Positions 36,273 through 46,480 of a stretch of DNA of 64,000 bases are shown in pieces (the first letter of the stretch is position 1; the number at the start of each line of letters is the position of its first letter). This DNA comes from Chromatiales bacterium. Lineage in GTDB: Bacteria > Pseudomonadota > Gammaproteobacteria > Steroidobacterales > GCA-2729495. Below the pieces are notes generated by a model. It saw only the letters and a list, made by a program, of their open reading frames with translations. It had not been told where the DNA came from and ran no database searches. A program made the translations under genes and the position numbers. The stretch is taken from the NCBI GenBank assembly GCA_020831895.1, contig JAFIFS010000085.1, positions 1 to 64,000 on the forward strand, given 5' to 3'.

Positions 36273-36830
36273 CTACTGGGCGTTGCCGCCCGGCACGACC
36301 TTCGGGGAGTCGCCGTCCGGCGTCCAGATCTGACGCGGCGCGTAGCCATACTTGCGGTTCAGGTGCTCGGTGAACACGATGCGCTCGGGTTCGATGCGTG
36401 CGAGCTGACCCTGCGGCGGCCTGTCGAGAGGCCGCCCGAGTTCGGTCGAAGAAGCCTGCCACTTGAACACCTTCATGCCGTGCTCCCATTCCGCCGTGCC
36501 CACGTCGAGCAGGGTGGCCGTACCGAAGATCTGGCATCCCATCACGCAGGCCCAGCCGGCCATTGGATTGGCGATGGCGATCGAGACCCGCGGGTCGCGG
36601 CGCATGGCCTTGATCTTCGGACTGTTGGGCTGGGGGAAGATGTACAGGGTGAAGCCGTCAGCGTAGAACTCCAGCGGACTGACGATCGGGGAGCCGTCCT
36701 TGCGCACGGTGCCTAAGTAACCGATGTTGGTCATCGTCAGCACGCGCTCGATGCGCTGTTCCAGCAGCTCGCGCGGCATGGGGGCGGTAGGCCAGGGCTC
36801 CTGGGCCAGCCAGGGATGCGCAACACTCAT
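36273..36830 (-). CDS. Pyridoxamine 5'-phosphate oxidase-fold protein
   Basis: A 185-residue split-barrel flavin-type protein: YLGTVRKDGSPIVSPLEFYADG, LYIFPQPNSPKIKAMRRDPRVSIAI and GTATLLD form the typical barrel strands. Such proteins bind FMN, F420 or heme; the true cofactor cannot be told. No signal peptide. It is convergent with the preceding SDR, with 21 bases between the genes. Confidence 0.85.
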   Translation of the reverse strand: MSVAHPWLAQEPWPTAPMPRELLEQRIERVLTMTNIGYLGTVRKDGSPIVSPLEFYADGFTLYIFPQPNSPKIKAMRRDPRVSIAIANPMAGWACVMGCQIFGTATLLDVGTAEWEHGMKVFKWQASSTELGRPLDRPPQGQLARIEPERIVFTEHLNRKYGYAPRQIWTPDGDSPKVVPGGNAQ

Positions 36831-36940
36831 TAGATCTTTTCCTTTCCAGCCATCTCAAGCCCCGCCCGGGGGCGAAGCCTGAAAGGTACCGGAAGTGAAG
36901 CGCGCATGCATCAACGCGAAGCGGGACCCTCGCCGGCAGC

Positions 36941-39385
<2,445 letters not shown>

Positions 39386-39479
39386 TTATACCCCAGTAGA
39401 GACCGGCGACGGCCGCCTGCAGGCCCAAGCCGACCGATAAGGCAAAAACTATCCACAGGGTCATCCACAGGCGGCGGGA

Positions 39480-39495
39480 TGTTCCACGTGAAGCA
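39480..39495. promoter_or_regulatory. parS-like site a
   Basis: TGTTCCACGTGAAGCA differs from the bacterial parS consensus TGTTYCACGTGRAACA at one position. It lies in the gyrB-recF spacer, 122 bases upstream of gyrB, next to DnaA-box-like sequences. Confidence 0.7.
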
Positions 39496-39582
39496 CTAAA
39501 CCGCTGAAGAAGCCGCATCCGCAGCAGCTTTCGGTTGTTCCAACTCCCGTGACGGTATTGGCTCCTGTTTAAGACATGAGGC

Positions 39583-39591
39583 TTATCCACA
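39583..39591 (+). promoter_or_regulatory. Exact DnaA box in gyrB-recF spacer
   Basis: TTATCCACA, the strict DnaA-binding consensus. With two near matches at 39449 and 39461 it forms a small cluster upstream of gyrB. It could regulate gyrB or take part in origin function. Confidence 0.6.
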
Positions 39592-40026
39592 GCGGCCCGG
39601 GCCTGCACTGCGCAAAGAACAAGCGTGGCAGCCACGGCTTCACGCCGAAGGTCCCTGGCCGAAACGGGACACCCAGGAATTTCCTGCCGGTTGGCGGGCG
39701 CCGGGATGACTTAATCAGGCTCCCAGGTTTTTCTGGCCGTTACGCTAGCTTGCGGGTCGAGGGATCGCTTCAGCGGGAAGCGGGGCAGCCGGCGTTTCCG
39801 GCGAAACCTGGGCCCGACCGCCGCGGCAAGGGACAGCCCTGTCATGGCCAGGCGAAAACTGGGGGCCTGGCTTGCCCTTGGGTGGGCACCGGGAGCAGAC
39901 AATTCTAAAGCCTTGGGCTCAAGCGAGCCTGACGGACAACGCATCCGGGACACCCTTGGTTGCGCCAGAAGGGAATCAGGCTCCGGATCAGTCCCGGACC
40001 GCGTCTGGAAATCCACCTCAGCCAAA

Positions 40027-40042
40027 CGTTCCACGTGAAACA
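40027..40042. promoter_or_regulatory. parS-like site b
   Basis: CGTTCCACGTGAAACA has one mismatch (first base) to parS. Non-coding. Confidence 0.75.
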
Positions 40043-40114
40043 TGATGATTGAGGGGCCGAACCACCCTGCTGGGCGCACGCCGCGAAACCCTGGTAATCA
40101 GGGCCGGCGACGAT

Positions 40115-40130
40115 AGTTTCACGTGAAATA
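40115..40130. promoter_or_regulatory. parS-like site c
   Basis: AGTTTCACGTGAAATA has two outer mismatches to parS but keeps the TTTCACGTGAAA core. Non-coding, 88 bases from site b. Confidence 0.65.
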
Positions 40131-40275
40131 TCGGGCTCTGGAGCGCCAATGCGGCGCCCTACACTCCAGAAAGCACCGAGTTCGCGGATCCGAGTAATCT
40201 GGAGGCTACGACTACCCGTTCACGCCAGCCATGACACCACCCCGTTGAGGGAAGGCCCGCTTGTAATTGCCGTGA

Positions 40276-40291
40276 TGTTCCACGTGGAACA
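40276..40291. promoter_or_regulatory. parS site d (exact)
   Basis: TGTTCCACGTGGAACA is a perfect 16-bp palindrome identical to the parS form known from Pseudomonas-type chromosomes. Non-coding, so it cannot be explained by protein conservation. Confidence 0.88.
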
Positions 40292-40348
40292 TGCGGGCCG
40301 CCACATCCACGCGCCAAGGCATGCTGGCACAGTCAGCTGCTCGACGTG

Positions 40349-41413
40349 TCAGACGCCGAGCGAGCCCTGTTCCACGTGAAACACCCTGGGCTCACCCAAA
40401 AAAGGCAGGGCATCCCGCGACAGACTGGTGATGAACAGCTGGGCCGGCGTCTCCTCGAGCTCCCTGACCAGCCGGCCCAGGCGCTCCGGGTCCAGGTCGG
40501 CTGCCGGCTCATCAACAAGCAGCACGATGTTTTCCCCCCTGTGCTCGGCGACCAGCTCGCCTTGGGCCAGCATAAGCGCCGCCACCAGCAGTTTCTCCTG
40601 TCCTCTAGACACAGTATCGCGGGCTCGGCGTTCGGCAATGGACACCCTGAGATCGGCCCGATGGGGTCCGCTACCAGTAACCCCGCTTGAAAGATCCGAC
40701 CCAAGGTTGCGGGTGAGCACCTCCGCGAAACTGAACCCCTGCGCCCAACCGGGCCAGTACGCCAGTTCGACGGGCTTTTCCAGCAGGCGAGCGGCGATCG
40801 ACGTGACCCTGGGCAGCAGTCTCTCCACCAGGTCCCGCCTGGCTGAGTCGATGATCTCCGCGACCTCGATAAGCTGGGGATCCCATGCAGTTGCGGAAGC
40901 CCGCTGACCCAAGCGCAGCGCCGCATTCCTCTGCTGGATTCCGCGGCGATAGACCTGCCAGGCAGGGAGAAAGGAAGGTTCCACGTGAAACACCGCCCAG
41001 TCCAGAAACTTTCGGCGGGTCTCCGGGCCGCCCTGGATCATCTCGTGACCCATCGGATCCAGCAGCTGCACAGCCAGCAGCTGGGCGAGGTCGGCCCTGG
41101 ATCCGCGCGGCTGGCCATCGATCTGGATATCCAGCGTCCCCGATCCGGCCTTCAGGCCCAGGCGGTGCTCCAGATCGCCCTTGCGCCAACGCCCGAACAC
41201 CGTAAAGGCAGACTCACCGTGCTGGATCAGCGGACCCAGCCTCGCGGAGCGGAACGACACACCGCGACCAAGCAGGAAAATCGCTTCAAGCACGCTGGTC
41301 TTGCCGGATCCGTTAGCCCCGAGCAGCAGGTTCAGCTTCTGATCGGCCTGCAGTTTTGCGCTGGCAAAGCAGCGGAACCCCTGCAGGCGCAGCTCGGCAA
41401 GGCCCGCCTTCAA
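40349..41413 (-). CDS. recF: DNA replication and repair protein RecF
   Basis: A 354-residue SMC-like ATPase that loads RecA at gaps. N-terminal RLQGFRCF, Walker A GANGSGKTSVLEAI, the DWAVFHVEPSF motif, the ABC-type signature VSRGQEKLLVAALMLAQ and VLLVDEPAADLD are seen. The start is TTG, overlapping the dnaN stop in a TTGA, so translation is coupled. Two parS-like sites lie inside the gene (40368, 40977). Length is typical (about 357-370). Confidence 0.96.
   Translation of the reverse strand: MKAGLAELRLQGFRCFASAKLQADQKLNLLLGANGSGKTSVLEAIFLLGRGVSFRSARLGPLIQHGESAFTVFGRWRKGDLEHRLGLKAGSGTLDIQIDGQPRGSRADLAQLLAVQLLDPMGHEMIQGGPETRRKFLDWAVFHVEPSFLPAWQVYRRGIQQRNAALRLGQRASATAWDPQLIEVAEIIDSARRDLVERLLPRVTSIAARLLEKPVELAYWPGWAQGFSFAEVLTRNLGSDLSSGVTGSGPHRADLRVSIAERRARDTVSRGQEKLLVAALMLAQGELVAEHRGENIVLLVDEPAADLDPERLGRLVRELEETPAQLFITSLSRDALPFLGEPRVFHVEQGSLGV
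40368..40383. promoter_or_regulatory. parS site e (exact), inside recF 3' end
   Basis: TGTTCCACGTGAAACA matches the parS consensus fully. On the minus strand it encodes V-F-H-V-E-Q near the RecF C-terminus. Many RecF proteins end with a similar FHVE motif, so coding constraint contributes to this site. Confidence 0.75.
40977..40992. promoter_or_regulatory. parS-like site f, inside recF
   Basis: GGTTCCACGTGAAACA has one mismatch to parS. It encodes RecF V-F-H-V-E-P (residues 141-146), part of the conserved DWxxFHxEP motif, so it may be partly a coding coincidence. Confidence 0.5.
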
Positions 41414-42510
41414 AGGCGCATCGGCATCACGACGTACTTGACGCCCGGGGACGCCTCCGACTCGATAAGGCAGCTGCTGTTGGGATCGATCAGACCCAGC
41501 GTCACCTGTTCCCCATCCACGGCCCCCAGCGCGTCGAGCAGATAGTTGACGTTGAAGCCGATCTCCATCCGCTCACCCTTGTACGCCACAGCCACCTCGT
41601 CCCGCGCCTCTTCCTGGTCAGGGTTGTTGGCCTGGATACGCACAGCGTCGTCACAGAGCTCCAGCCGGATGCCCCGATACTTCTCGTTCGAAAGAATCGC
41701 AGCACGTTGCAGCGCCGCACGAAAACTGTCCCGGTCCGCCTCGAGCCGGTTGCCGTCCGGCTTCGGTATGACACGCTCGTAGTCCGGGAAACGGCCGTCA
41801 ATGAGCTTCGAAGTGAAGCGAATATCACCGATCGTGGCACGAACGTGATTCGATCCTATAGCCAGGCGCACGGGCTCGCTGCCTCCCAGCAACCGCTGCA
41901 GCTCCAGTACGCCCTTGCGCGGGATGATCACCTGCTGCGGCGGCAGATCCTGACCGGTGATCGGCAGCTCGCAAAGCGCCAGCCTGTGACCGTCCGTGGC
42001 GACAGCCCTGATCCGTTTCTGACCGGTCTCAAGCATCAAGCCGTTCAGGTAGTAACGGACATCCTGCTGGGCCATGGCAAAGTGGGTTTTCTCCAGCAGC
42101 CTGAGCAACTCGTCCTGGCTGAGCTCCAGCGTGTGCGCCGTCTTCAGGTCTTCGATCACGGGGAAGTCCGCCGCCGGCAGCGTCGAGAGCACGAACTGTG
42201 TCCGCCCCGAGCGCAGCTTCAGGCGGTCACCCTCCAGAACGACGCGGATGTCCGCCCCGTCAGGCAGCGCCTTGCAGATATCGAGCAGCTTGCGACCAGG
42301 CACCGTGATCTCGCCTTCGACTTCCTGCTTGTCTATGCCACCGTGCGCGACCAGCTCGACCTCAAGGTCCGTGCCGGTAATCTCCAGGCCTTTCTGGCTG
42401 GCCGCCAACAGCACGTTGGCCAGCACGGGCATGGTCTGGCGACGTTCGACGACGCCGATGACGGCCTGCAGAGGCTTAAGCAGTGCAGCCCGGGAAGTGG
42501 TGAATTTCAT
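41410..42510 (-). CDS. dnaN: DNA polymerase III beta sliding clamp
   Basis: A 366-residue ring-forming clamp, length equal to E. coli beta. Motifs include MKFTTSRAALLKPLQAVIGVVERR, DVRYYLNGLMLE, ATDGHRLA, IIPRKGVLELQRLL, and the C-terminal YVVMPMRL that forms part of the hydrophobic cleft for clamp-binding peptides. In operon order dnaA-dnaN-recF; its stop overlaps the recF start. Confidence 0.98.
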   Translation of the reverse strand: MKFTTSRAALLKPLQAVIGVVERRQTMPVLANVLLAASQKGLEITGTDLEVELVAHGGIDKQEVEGEITVPGRKLLDICKALPDGADIRVVLEGDRLKLRSGRTQFVLSTLPAADFPVIEDLKTAHTLELSQDELLRLLEKTHFAMAQQDVRYYLNGLMLETGQKRIRAVATDGHRLALCELPITGQDLPPQQVIIPRKGVLELQRLLGGSEPVRLAIGSNHVRATIGDIRFTSKLIDGRFPDYERVIPKPDGNRLEADRDSFRAALQRAAILSNEKYRGIRLELCDDAVRIQANNPDQEEARDEVAVAYKGERMEIGFNVNYLLDALGAVDGEQVTLGLIDPNSSCLIESEASPGVKYVVMPMRL

Positions 42511-42758
42511 CTGCCGTCCCGTCCGTCCAATTAGATAAAGATAGATCTATTCTGAAATACAGTTGTTGTTACTAGCCCGGACAGTTTCCGGGGATAAAAA
42601 ATCTTTTCCTTCCGGAATCAAGACCTTCCATGGCCACAGCCCTGTGCACAGACAGGCCCGTGTCTGCAGGTACGAGCTGTGGACAAACTGTGCAGCTTTC
42701 GCCATGCACCGTTTTTCCACAGGCTGTTGCATGCCTTGTGCGCCAGTTTTCCCGACCC
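42511..42758. other. dnaA-dnaN spacer, candidate oriC
   Basis: 248 bases between dnaA and dnaN. The dnaN-proximal part (about 42528-42610) is AT-rich (TTAGATAAAGATAGATC, GGGATAAAAAATCTTTT), suitable as an unwinding element. The dnaA-proximal part carries DnaA-box-like 9-mers: TGTGGACAA (reverse of TTGTCCACA) at 42678-42686, TTTTCCACA at 42713-42721, and a TGTGCACA palindrome at 42643. None is the strict TTATCCACA. The strand switch of genes near 44 kb supports an origin close by. This is the best candidate, not proven. Confidence 0.5.
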
Positions 42759-44099
42759 TCACCCGGTCAGAACCCGGAGCAGGTTCTGGTAGTCCTCGCT
42801 GACACGGCTCTCGGATTCACGCAGCAGCTTGACCCGTCGGCAGGCATGCAGCACGGTCGTATGGTCCCGACCACCGAACGCATCGCCGATCTCCGGCAGG
42901 CTGTGGCTGGTCAGCTCTTTGGCCAGCGCCATCGCAATCTGGCGCGGCCGCGTCACCGAGCGGTTGCGCCGCTTGGAGAGCAGGTCGGCCACGCGGATCT
43001 TGAAGTACTCTGCCACGGTCTTCTGGATGTTCTCCACCGTGACCAGGCGGTCCTGAAGGGCCAGCAGGTCACGCAGTGCCTCCCGCGCGAAGTCGAGCGT
43101 GATCGGGCGGCCTGTGAACGCGGAGTTGGCCATCACCCGGCGCAACGCGCCCTCGAGCTCACGCACGTTTGACCGGATCCGCTGCGCGATGAAGAACGCA
43201 ACTTCCTCCGGCAGGTCGACATGCTCGGCCGCGGCCTTGCTCATCAGGATGGCCGCGCTGGTCTCGAGCTCAGGCGGCTCTACGGCTACCGTCAGTCCCC
43301 AGCCGAAGCGGGATTTCAGGCGCTCCTCGAGACCGTTGACCTCCTTCGGGTACCGGTCACAAGTCAACACCACCTGGCGCTGGCCTTCGAGCAGCGCGTT
43401 GAAGGTGTGGAAGAATTCTTCCTGCGAGCGCTCCTTGCCGGCGAAAAACTGGATATCGTCGATCAGCAGCGCATCCAGCGAGCGATACGCGGCCTTGAAC
43501 TCGTTGATCGTGTTGTGCTGCAGGGCGCGGACCATGTCGCCGACGAACTGCTCGGAATGCACATAGGCGACGCGTGCGTTCGGATCTCCGGCCAGCACCT
43601 GGTTGCCGATGCTCTGCATCAGGTGGGTCTTGCCCAGCCCGACGCCTCCGTAAATGAACAGCGGGTTGTAGGCCTTGCCGGGATTCAGGCCCACCTGGTA
43701 TCCGGCTGCCCGCGCCAGCTGGTTGCTCTTGCCCTCGACGAAGCTCGCAAACGTGTAGTCGGGGTTGAGCTTGCCGCCCAGCCTCGCGGACGGGACCCCC
43801 TGCCGGCCAGCGGCGGCTGTACCGGTCGCCGGGATGGCAGGCCTCGCGTCTGCGATCGGCCGGCTGCCCACCTCCAGCCTCGCGGCCGTGAGCCCAGCCG
43901 AGTCGTTTTCCAGCAACTCGTTGATCCGACTGAGACAATGGTTGCTCACCCAGTCCACGACGAAGCGGTTCGGCGCGAGCAGGCGCAGCACCGGGCTGTC
44001 TTCCACGGCCTGCAGTGGGCGGATCCAGGTATTGAACTGCTGCTCGGGCAGGTCTGCGCGAAGCTGTTCGAGACAGCGGTTCCAGACAGGCGTGGGCAA
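42759..44099 (-). CDS. dnaA: Chromosomal replication initiator DnaA
   Basis: A 446-residue AAA+ initiator. Domain I begins [25 protein letters not shown]. Domain II is a short Ala/Gly/Pro linker. Domain III has Walker [11 protein letters not shown] (about 151-160), [13 protein letters not shown] and [17 protein letters not shown]. Domain IV has [15 protein letters not shown], which reads the DnaA box. The only reasonable start is TTG at 44099; no in-frame ATG or GTG precedes it before the frame loses similarity. An exact DnaA box upstream (44166) suggests autoregulation. Confidence 0.97.
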   Translation of the reverse strand: MPTPVWNRCLEQLRADLPEQQFNTWIRPLQAVEDSPVLRLLAPNRFVVDWVSNHCLSRINELLENDSAGLTAARLEVGSRPIADARPAIPATGTAAAGRQGVPSARLGGKLNPDYTFASFVEGKSNQLARAAGYQVGLNPGKAYNPLFIYGGVGLGKTHLMQSIGNQVLAGDPNARVAYVHSEQFVGDMVRALQHNTINEFKAAYRSLDALLIDDIQFFAGKERSQEEFFHTFNALLEGQRQVVLTCDRYPKEVNGLEERLKSRFGWGLTVAVEPPELETSAAILMSKAAAEHVDLPEEVAFFIAQRIRSNVRELEGALRRVMANSAFTGRPITLDFAREALRDLLALQDRLVTVENIQKTVAEYFKIRVADLLSKRRNRSVTRPRQIAMALAKELTSHSLPEIGDAFGGRDHTTVLHACRRVKLLRESESRVSEDYQNLLRVLTG

Positions 44100-44165
44100 G
44101 GTTCGACTCGCGGCGCTCGGTTGGGGTGACGGGGAGGTTCCGCAGTCTATACTGGCCCCGGGGAG

Positions 44166-44174
44166 TTATCCACA
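44166..44174 (+). promoter_or_regulatory. Exact DnaA box upstream of dnaA
   Basis: TTATCCACA, 67 bases before the dnaA start and 13 bases before the rpmH promoter. Placed for DnaA autoregulation of dnaA and possibly of the rpmH operon. Confidence 0.7.
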
Positions 44175-44186
44175 GGCTGTGCTCTA

Positions 44187-44215
44187 TTGACAAGGCCCCT
44201 GCGCCTGTCTAACCT
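44187..44215 (+). promoter_or_regulatory. Sigma70-type promoter of the rpmH operon
   Basis: A perfect -35 TTGACA (44187-44192), a 17-bp spacer, and a weaker -10 TAACCT (44210-44215). It lies 52 bases upstream of rpmH in the divergent dnaA-rpmH spacer. Confidence 0.55.
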
Positions 44216-44267
44216 TCCGCCTCCCGAGATTCGCCATCCTTTTGTTTTCCGTCAGGTTTTTCCAGCC

Positions 44268-44402
44268 ATGAAACGTACCTACCAGCCCAGCAAGATCAAG
44301 CGTCGCCGTTGCCACGGGTTCCGTGCGCGCACCGCCACCCGCGGCGGCCGCCTTGTCCTCAAGCGTCGCCGGGCCAAGGGCCGCGCGCGACTGGCCGTCT
44401 GA
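44268..44402 (+). CDS. rpmH: 50S ribosomal protein L34
   Basis: A 44-residue, highly basic protein, [18 protein letters not shown] then [19 protein letters not shown], matching L34. It is the first gene of the rpmH-rnpA-yidC-mnmE cluster, divergent from dnaA. The frame extends upstream, but the L34 start is fixed by homology. Its TGA stop is in the same frame as rnpA. Confidence 0.97.
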   Translation: MKRTYQPSKIKRRRCHGFRARTATRGGRLVLKRRRAKGRARLAV

Positions 44403-44426
44403 CGCACCTCGTGCCGGTACAGGACA

Positions 44427-44807
44427 ACGGTCAGGCCTGATCACAGCTTCGCCCGCCGCCACCGTCTCTGCACCGCAGCCGAATTCGACAGGGTTTTCCG
44501 GGAGGGCCAACGGTCCGCTGACCGTCTGTTCACCGTGCTCTACAGCCCAAACATGCTGCCCGAACCGAGGCTCGGCTTCGCCTTCTCACGCCGGCGCATT
44601 CGTTCGGCTGTCGAGCGCAACCGCGTGCGCCGGCAGGTGCGCGAGAGCTTCCGCGTCAGTCGCGCTCAGCTGCCCTGCTGTGATCTGGTGCTGCTTGCGC
44701 GCGATGGCGTCGCTGACGCCAGCAACGAGGAGATCCGGGCGAGCCTTGCACGGCACTGGCAGCGCATTGCCCGCAACCTGACCGGGGCGGTCCCTATCAA
44801 TGGATAA
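44427..44807 (+). CDS. rnpA: Ribonuclease P protein component, start codon unclear
   Basis: Basic protein that binds RNase P RNA for tRNA 5' maturation. The signature RNRVRRQVRESFR and preceding RLGFAFSRRR are intact, as is the N-terminal strand HRLCTAAEFDRVFREGQRSADRLFTVLYSP. That N-terminal homology begins near 44436, yet between the rpmH stop (44400) and the first canonical in-frame start (GTG at 44535) there is no ATG, GTG or TTG. Starting at 44535 gives 90 residues and removes the first conserved strand. The coordinate used here is an in-frame ACG after AGGACA, given only to cover the homologous region. A sequencing indel or a rare start codon are alternatives. The 3' end overlaps yidC by 8 bases; yidD, usually between them, is absent. 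Confidence 0.75.
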   Translation, partial: TVRPDHSFARRHRLCTAAEFDRVFREGQRSADRLFTVLYSPNMLPEPRLGFAFSRRRIRSAVERNRVRRQVRESFRVSRAQLPCCDLVLLARDGVADASNEEIRASLARHWQRIARNLTGAVPING

Positions 44808-46464
44808 CCTGCGCATCGTTCTCTGGGTCGGCGTTGCGCTGATGCTGTGGATCACCTGGGAAACCTGGCGGGCCGACCAGGCCCGTGCGCCCGCAGAGCG
44901 GGCCGCCATCACCGAGGCGGACGAGGATGCCGCGCTCGACGCGCTGCTGGAGCTCCCGGAGCTGCCCCGCGCGGATACCGCCCAAGCCGCCGATCCTGAT
45001 CTACCCGCCGTCCCGGGCGCAGTCGCAGAGCCGGCAGCACCGGAGGCCATCGTGCGCATCGTGACCGATGTGCTCGATCTCGAGCTCAACCTCAACGGCG
45101 GGGACCTGCGCGGCGCGACGCTGCCGAAGTTCCCGGTCCGCAAGGATGACCCGGACAACCTCGTCAGGCTGCTCAATCGTGACCCGGCGACACTCTACAT
45201 ATTCCGTACGGGACTGCGCGCCGGCGACGACCAGCCCGAACCGAACCACCGCGCGCTCTTCACCGCGGAGCGCAGCGAGTTTCGCCTGGAGCCCGGCGCG
45301 ACTGAACTGGTCGTGCCGCTGCGCTGGGAAAGCAATACCGGCATCTCCGTGACCAAGACCTGGACGTTCCGTCCGGGGCGTTACGACGTCCAGCTCGAGT
45401 ACCTGGTTGAAAACCGCTCGGCCGAAGCCTGGCGCGCCGCGAGCTACCTGCAGATCCAGCGCCGGCATATCCCGCCGGCGCGCTCGCTGTTCAACGTCGA
45501 ATCCTATTCCTTCCGGGGGCCGGTGATCTCCGACGGGCGAGCCTTCGACAAGCTCAATGTAGACGATCTGGCGCGCAACCCCGTGACCGAGGTGCTGGCC
45601 GGTGGCTGGCTCGCTGCACTGGAACACCATTTCCTGACAGCTATCGTGCCGCCCAGGGATGAGGTACATACGCTGGAGGCGCGGGCCCGTGAAGGCGTTT
45701 TCCTCCTGACCGCGATCGGCCCGGTCCGCACTGTTGCGCCCGGCGACCAGAGCCGCTTCGAGGCCCAGCTGTTCGTCGGCCCGAAGCTTCAGGCTCAGCT
45801 GGCCGAGGTCGCGCCCGGCCTGGAGCGGACGGTCGACTACGGAATGCTGGCAATCCTCGCCCAGCCGCTGTTCTGGCTGCTCGACAACATCAACCGCTAT
45901 GTCGGCAACTGGGGCTGGTCCATCATCATCGTCACGGTGATCATCAAGCTGGTCTTCTACAAGCTCACCGAGATCAGCGGCCGCTCGATGGCGAAGATGC
46001 GCAAGCTGCAGCCGCGCCTCAAGGCGCTGCAGGAGCGCTACAAGGATGACCGCCAGGCCATGAGCCAGGCCCTGATGGAGATGTACAAGCGCGAGAAGAT
46101 CAATCCTGCGGCCGGCTGCCTGCCCATGCTGGTGCAGATTCCATTCTTCATCGCCTTCTACTGGGTGCTGCTGGAAAGTGTCGAGATGCGCCAGGCGCCC
46201 TTCATGCTCTGGATCACCGACCTCTCGGCGCGGGACCCGTTCTTCATCCTGCCACTGTGCATGGGCGCGGCCATGTACGTGCAGCAGAAGCTCAATCCGG
46301 CCCCGCCCGACCCGATCCAGGCCAAGGTGATGGCCGTGCTGCCCTGGGTGTTCACCGTGTTCTTCGCCTTCTTCCCCGCCGGCCTCGTGCTCTACTGGCT
46401 GACCAACTCGCTGCTCTCGATCCTGCAGCAGTGGCGGATCAACAAGGTCGTCGGCGCGGACTGA
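44800..46464 (+). CDS. yidC: Membrane protein insertase YidC
   Basis: A 554-residue insertase for Sec-dependent and independent membrane proteins. An N-terminal helix (IVLWVGVALMLWITW) is followed by a disordered Pro/Ala/Asp linker and a large periplasmic beta-domain (about 90-335). The conserved five-helix core has NWGWSIIIVTVIIKLVFYKL, the cytoplasmic KMRKLQPRLKALQERYKDD hairpin, NPAAGCLPMLVQIPFFIAFYWVL and a final VLPWVFTVFFAFFPAGLVLYWLTNSLLS. Length agrees with the Gram-negative form (548 in E. coli). Confidence 0.97.
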   Translation: MDNLRIVLWVGVALMLWITWETWRADQARAPAERAAITEADEDAALDALLELPELPRADTAQAADPDLPAVPGAVAEPAAPEAIVRIVTDVLDLELNLNGGDLRGATLPKFPVRKDDPDNLVRLLNRDPATLYIFRTGLRAGDDQPEPNHRALFTAERSEFRLEPGATELVVPLRWESNTGISVTKTWTFRPGRYDVQLEYLVENRSAEAWRAASYLQIQRRHIPPARSLFNVESYSFRGPVISDGRAFDKLNVDDLARNPVTEVLAGGWLAALEHHFLTAIVPPRDEVHTLEARAREGVFLLTAIGPVRTVAPGDQSRFEAQLFVGPKLQAQLAEVAPGLERTVDYGMLAILAQPLFWLLDNINRYVGNWGWSIIIVTVIIKLVFYKLTEISGRSMAKMRKLQPRLKALQERYKDDRQAMSQALMEMYKREKINPAAGCLPMLVQIPFFIAFYWVLLESVEMRQAPFMLWITDLSARDPFFILPLCMGAAMYVQQKLNPAPPDPIQAKVMAVLPWVFTVFFAFFPAGLVLYWLTNSLLSILQQWRINKVVGAD

Positions 46465-46480
46465 GCGCGCCGCCGCGGCC

